This document shows positions 60,706 through 64,000 of a DNA stretch of 64,000 nt, piece by piece (the first letter of the stretch is position 1; every line of letters starts with the position of its first letter). The translations under genes and the position numbers were made by a program. The notes beneath the pieces are model-generated. The model was given only the letters and a program-made list of their open reading frames with translations, ran no database searches and was not told where the DNA came from. Source of the DNA: Serinicoccus profundi (GTDB lineage: Bacteria; Actinomycetota; Actinomycetes; Actinomycetales; Dermatophilaceae); assembly GCF_008001015.1 (NCBI RefSeq), contig NZ_CP042862.1, positions 3,348,001 through 3,412,000 of the forward strand, read 5' to 3'.

Positions 60706-63363
60706 CTAGAAGTTGCTCGCCATATTGGTGAACCGACTGTAGTGGCCCTGAAAGGCCACGACGACCGTGTCGGTGGGCCCGTTTCGGTGCTTCGCCACGA
60801 TGACGTCAGCCTCTCCCTCACGGGGTGACTCGCGTTCGTAGAGGGACTCGCGGTGCAGGAGGATGACGACGTCCGCGTCCTGCTCGATCGAGTTGTGGAC
60901 GGCGATGCCGTTTCCGACGAAGTTGTGGCCGCCGAGCACCGTGGCGTCGTAGACGTCCTCTACCCCGACCAGTTCGACCGAGCGGACCTGATCCCAGAAG
61001 ACGTCGTTCACCGCGTAGAGCTCCAGCTCGGCGCTGTCGAGGACCGTGGCGATCTGCCCCAGCCTCTCCCGAGACGGCGCGTGCTTGTAGAAGGTGCTTC
61101 CGCAGTACTGCGTGCCCACAGCTGCCTGGAACTCACGCGTCGTCATTCCGCGCTCACCCATGACGCGACGCACGTCACCCCATACCTCTCGCGGCACGGT
61201 GTCGACGTTGGTGTTGGCCTGGCGCTCCCGGATGACCTCCAGCAACTGCGCCGCAGATGCAGACCGTCCCCCGAAGACACCGATCTCCTGCAGGAAGCGC
61301 CGTTGGCTGTCGACTCCAGAGATGTCCAACGCATAGCCGTCCCGATAGCCAGACTTCTTCACCGTCCGCAGCCGGGTCGAGATCCCGAACCGCAACAGCA
61401 GGCGACTGACGTCATCCACCAACCGACGTGAGGTCGAGGCGTAGTAGATGCGGCCGCCGCTCTGGTGCTTGTTCACCGTGACCGAGCCGTCCGTCGACCA
61501 GAGGTGGTGGAGAAAGAGACTGATCTGGCGCTTCGAGAGCCGGAACACCGGATCTGGGACGAACTTCTCGTGGCTTCGCTTGTCGAACACTCCCAAGCCA
61601 TCGAGCCACTCGGCGATCGGGTTCCGTCTCCCGCGGGCCAGACGGAACGGAGCCCTGAGACGAAGGGTCGTGCACCGAGCGGCGGCGTACTCGTCGCGCA
61701 CCGCCACCACCCCGAAGGACAAGGCGGCCGTCGTCACGGCGCGCAGGTTCTCTTCATCGATCGAGGCGTAGCGCATCGGCTGACGCTTGAGCATCGAGCC
61801 GTCGCCGAGCATGTGCGCGAGCAGGACCACATGGTTGTCGTCGTCCCACGGCTCATGCACCTCGGGGGCCGGCACGTGCCTGGGCGCCGCGATGCGGTCA
61901 CCCTCGCGAAGATCGCCGAGCTGCTTCCAACCGTCGTAGGTCAGGAAGGGGTGGTTCTCGGTCGCTGTCACCGTCTTGCCGGAGGTCAGCGTCAGACGGA
62001 AGACCGGCTTCGTCCCCGTCGCGAACACGTGGGTGAGGTGGCGCCGGACATACCGCAACGACTCGTCCAGCGACCAGACCGGGACGTCCGTCGCCCCCTG
62101 CTCGTGAAGCTCACCCAGCGTGACCTCGGCGCCGGTGTCAGCACGCAGCACTCGGGTGTCAGCCGTGAGACACCCCGATTCACGCAGGTCACTCATCTGC
62201 GGCTTCTTGTCCGTCCGCTGCTCGGGCCCACGGTTCAGCTGCGAGAGCGCGATGACCGGCACCTCGAGCTCCTTGGCCAGAAGCTTGAGTGCACGGGAGA
62301 ACTCCGCGACCTCCTGCTGACGGGACTCGACGCGCTTGCCCGAGCTCATGAGCTGCAGGTAGTCGATGATCACCATGCGCAGGTTGTTGCGCTGCTTGAG
62401 CCGGCGGCACTTGGCGCGGATCTCCATGAGCGACATGTTGGGGCTGTCGTCGATGAAGAGCGGCGCGTCGGTGATCCGGCCCTGGGTCTCGGCCAGGCGG
62501 GTCCAGTCGCGGTCGCGCATGTTGCCCTTGCGCATGTTCTGCAGCGGGATCTCCGACTCGGCCGACAGGAGCCTCATGGTGATCTCGGTGCGGCTCATCT
62601 CCAGCGAGAACACAACGGTCGCCATCTGGTGCTTGATGGCGGCCGCGCGGGCAAAATCTAATGCGATGGTCGACTTACCGACAGCCGGTCTAGCCGCGAT
62701 GATGATCATCTGCCCGGGGTGCAGGCCGTTGGTCAGCTCGTCCAGCTCGGTGAAGCCGGTGGGCACCCCCGTCATCTCCCCCGACGACCCGGCGGCGTGC
62801 TCGATCTCGTCCATCGTGGGCTCGATGAGCATGCCGAGCGGGTGGTAGTCCTCACCGCCACGTTTGTCGGCGACGGCATACACCTCGGCCTGGGCGGCGT
62901 TGACGATGTCCTCGACGTCACCGCCCTGGTAGCCGATCTGCACGATCCTGGTGCCCGCGTCGACGAGCCGGCGCAGCACCGCGCGCTCGGCGACGATCTC
63001 GGCGTAGAACGCGGCGTTAGCCGCCGTCGGGACCTCGGCGATGAGCTGGTGGAGGTATGCCGTGCCACCGATCCGCTGCAGGTCGCCCCGCTTGGTCAGC
63101 TCGTCGCCGACGGTGATCGCATCGACCGGCTCGCCGCGCGAGTAGAGGTCGACGCAGGCCTCGAAGATGCTCTCGTGGGCCGGGCGGTAGAAGTCGTGGG
63201 CCTTGACCATCTCCGAGCACTCGGCGATGGCGTCCTTCGACAGCATCATCGAGCCGAGGGCGCTGCGCTCGGCGGCGACGTCCTGCGGGGGCAGGCGATC
63301 CTCGGGACCACCCCCGGAGCCCTGGTCGGGTGGCCCGTAGACCTCCATCTCGCTCAGCGCCAT
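60706..63363 (-). CDS. dnaB: replicative DNA helicase DnaB, with intein
   Basis: The 885-residue precursor carries the hexameric helicase that unwinds DNA at the replication fork. The N-terminal domain starts with QDVAAERSALGSMMLSKDAI. The RecA-like domain has Walker A ARPAVGKST (about 225-233), VFSLEMS and Walker B VIIDYLQLMS. A 427-residue intein (residues 398-824) interrupts it after DLRESG, and the host protein resumes with SIEQDADVVILLHRES. Spliced DnaB would be 458 residues, the normal length. ATG 63363 is the only sensible start. Confidence 0.95.
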   Translation of the reverse strand: MALSEMEVYGPPDQGSGGGPEDRLPPQDVAAERSALGSMMLSKDAIAECSEMVKAHDFYRPAHESIFEACVDLYSRGEPVDAITVGDELTKRGDLQRIGGTAYLHQLIAEVPTAANAAFYAEIVAERAVLRRLVDAGTRIVQIGYQGGDVEDIVNAAQAEVYAVADKRGGEDYHPLGMLIEPTMDEIEHAAGSSGEMTGVPTGFTELDELTNGLHPGQMIIIAARPAVGKSTIALDFARAAAIKHQMATVVFSLEMSRTEITMRLLSAESEIPLQNMRKGNMRDRDWTRLAETQGRITDAPLFIDDSPNMSLMEIRAKCRRLKQRNNLRMVIIDYLQLMSSGKRVESRQQEVAEFSRALKLLAKELEVPVIALSQLNRGPEQRTDKKPQMSDLRESGCLTADTRVLRADTGAEVTLGELHEQGATDVPVWSLDESLRYVRRHLTHVFATGTKPVFRLTLTSGKTVTATENHPFLTYDGWKQLGDLREGDRIAAPRHVPAPEVHEPWDDDNHVVLLAHMLGDGSMLKRQPMRYASIDEENLRAVTTAALSFGVVAVRDEYAAARCTTLRLRAPFRLARGRRNPIAEWLDGLGVFDKRSHEKFVPDPVFRLSKRQISLFLHHLWSTDGSVTVNKHQSGGRIYYASTSRRLVDDVSRLLLRFGISTRLRTVKKSGYRDGYALDISGVDSQRRFLQEIGVFGGRSASAAQLLEVIRERQANTNVDTVPREVWGDVRRVMGERGMTTREFQAAVGTQYCGSTFYKHAPSRERLGQIATVLDSAELELYAVNDVFWDQVRSVELVGVEDVYDATVLGGHNFVGNGIAVHNSIEQDADVVILLHRESLYERESPREGEADVIVAKHRNGPTDTVVVAFQGHYSRFTNMASNF
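60892..62172 (-). other. intein in DnaB with LAGLIDADG homing endonuclease
   Basis: The intein begins with Cys1 in CLTADTRVLRADTGAEV (block A) and includes the block B-like TVTATENHPFLTYDGW. Dodecapeptide endonuclease motifs LLAHMLGDGSM and LFLHHLWSTDGSV lie in the middle. It ends with VYDATVLGGHNFVGNGIAVHN, where the last Asn is followed by Ser+1 of the host. All splicing residues are present, and the penultimate His is retained. It should be active in splicing, and the nuclease motifs look intact. Confidence 0.93.
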
Positions 63364-63497
63364 ACTGTCTCCACACCCTCGAAATGTTGCGTGGGGCCCA
63401 GTCCAGCACCGAGCACCGACAGACCTCACGCCAACCGACAACCGAGTCACCGTACGGCCAACCTCGCCGCCGCGCACCATCCCCCTGTGCACGAGGG

Positions 63498-63637
63498 TGT
63501 GGACAGCCTGGGGACGACGTGGGGACAGGACGACAACTCTCCAGTACCCCCTGTGGACGACGAGTGTGGACATCGAGGCAGTTTTATCGACAGACCCCCT
63601 CTGACCTGGGATGCAACTCATCACAACCTGTGGATAA
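63498..63637. promoter_or_regulatory. cluster of DnaA-box-like motifs upstream of dnaB
   Basis: TGTGGATAA (63629-63637) is an exact complement of the consensus DnaA box. TGTGGACAG (63498), TGTGGACGA (63552) and TGTGGACAT (63565) are near matches in the same orientation. They lie in the 353-bp gap between dnaB and the MATE gene, which holds no gene. Replication-linked control of dnaB is possible (inference). Confidence 0.45.
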
Positions 63638-63716
63638 AAACTTCTTCCACCCCGCCTGCCCACATCCCCCCTCCTGCCCCACGGGACCCTCCCGCGCGGG
63701 TGACAGACTCGGTCCC

Positions 63717-64000
63717 GTGAGACGTCGGAGAGAGTCGGACGCGGGGTCCGCGGGGCAGGCCCGGGAGATCCTGCGGCTGGCCGTGCCGGCCTTCCTGGCC
63801 CTCGTCGCCGAGCCGCTCTTCCTGCTCGCCGACTCTGCCATCGTCGGCCACCTCGGCACCTCCGCCCTCGCCGGTCTCGGCGTCGCGAGCGCGGTGCTGC
63901 TCACCGCCGTCAACATCTTCGTCTTCCTCGCCTACGGCACCACCGCGGTCGTCGCCCGGCGGCTCGGCGCCGGCGACCAGCGGGGCGCGATCAGCGCCGG
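63717..64000 (+). CDS. MATE family efflux transporter, 3' part outside the window
   Basis: From GTG 63717 the frame stays open to the window end. ILRLAVPAFLALVAEPLFLL followed by ADSAIVGHLGTSALAGLGVA is the first half-repeat of MATE/DinF exporters with the conserved Glu-Pro-Leu and Asp. About 95 residues are visible. MATE genes near dnaB are common in actinobacteria. Confidence 0.88.
   Translation, partial: MRRRRESDAGSAGQAREILRLAVPAFLALVAEPLFLLADSAIVGHLGTSALAGLGVASAVLLTAVNIFVFLAYGTTAVVARRLGAGDQRGAISA

Overview
The window looks like chromosome from a high-GC actinobacterium. By eye G+C is about 70% outside a low-GC patch near 56.2-60.7 kb, GTG starts are common, and many gene pairs overlap by ATGA or GTGA. 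Several start codons sit 6-8 nt from a plausible -10 box, so leaderless transcripts are likely. A Micrococcales lineage such as the Intrasporangiaceae/Ornithinimicrobiaceae is my inference, not shown by any marker here. The replicative helicase gene dnaB, interrupted by an intein, and the start of a MATE gene at the right edge show this is core chromosome, not a plasmid.

Layout. 0-5.4 kb: DinB-like fragment, methyltransferase, an AbiEii-type nucleotidyltransferase overlapping an HTH partner (candidate toxin-antitoxin), DUF2461 protein, GH32 fructosidase and an ASCH-like/HhH protein. 5.4-10.4 kb: four minus-strand genes (DUF4232 membrane protein, LysR regulator, class A beta-lactamase-like hydrolase, frameshifted penicillin-binding protein). 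10.5-16.7 kb: broken DUF5996 gene, three-subunit molybdenum hydroxylase, alpha/beta hydrolase, hemolysin III. 16.9-18.1 kb: an AbiEi/DUF559 nuclease gene flanked by two copies of a 59-bp palindrome. 18.2-26.7 kb: esterase/beta-lactamase-like protein, frameshifted glutaminase-STAS-cNMP protein, serpin-like protein, tandem SRPBCC protein, EamA exporter divergent from a LysR gene, MT0933-like protein and glutathione peroxidase. 26.7-32.5 kb: complete ribose operon (LacI regulator, rbsA, rbsC, rbsB, rbsK, rbsD) behind a perfect 16-bp operator. 32.6-43.6 kb: mixed metabolism and regulation, including a RelA/SpoT-type synthetase and a TerC transporter gene with a yybP-ykoY (manganese) riboswitch. 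43.7-52.0 kb: two VapBC-type modules, a DGPF protein with a damaged ECF42-type sigma factor, a ClgR-like regulator convergent with a ClpP pair, a thioredoxin-reductase-like/methyltransferase fusion divergent from an XRE-cupin regulator, a CDP-alcohol phosphatidyltransferase and DedA.

52.1-60.7 kb is an accessory island next to dnaB. It holds a solo ISL3-type end, a complete but frameshifted ISL3-type element, an IS1380-type transposase remnant, fragments of a DUF262 gene and another truncated gene, a tRNA 3'-end fragment, and small redox/stress genes (GlxA-like regulator, two ABM monooxygenases, DJ-1/PfpI, FAD oxidase, Zn-alcohol dehydrogenase with an in-frame stop). The word GCATAC/GTATGC, abundant in the rest of the window, is nearly absent there.

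Two cautions apply. About ten genes carry frameshifts, mostly consistent with a single missing base, which suggests either consensus errors or unusual gene decay. All family names come from motif recognition by eye, with no database search.
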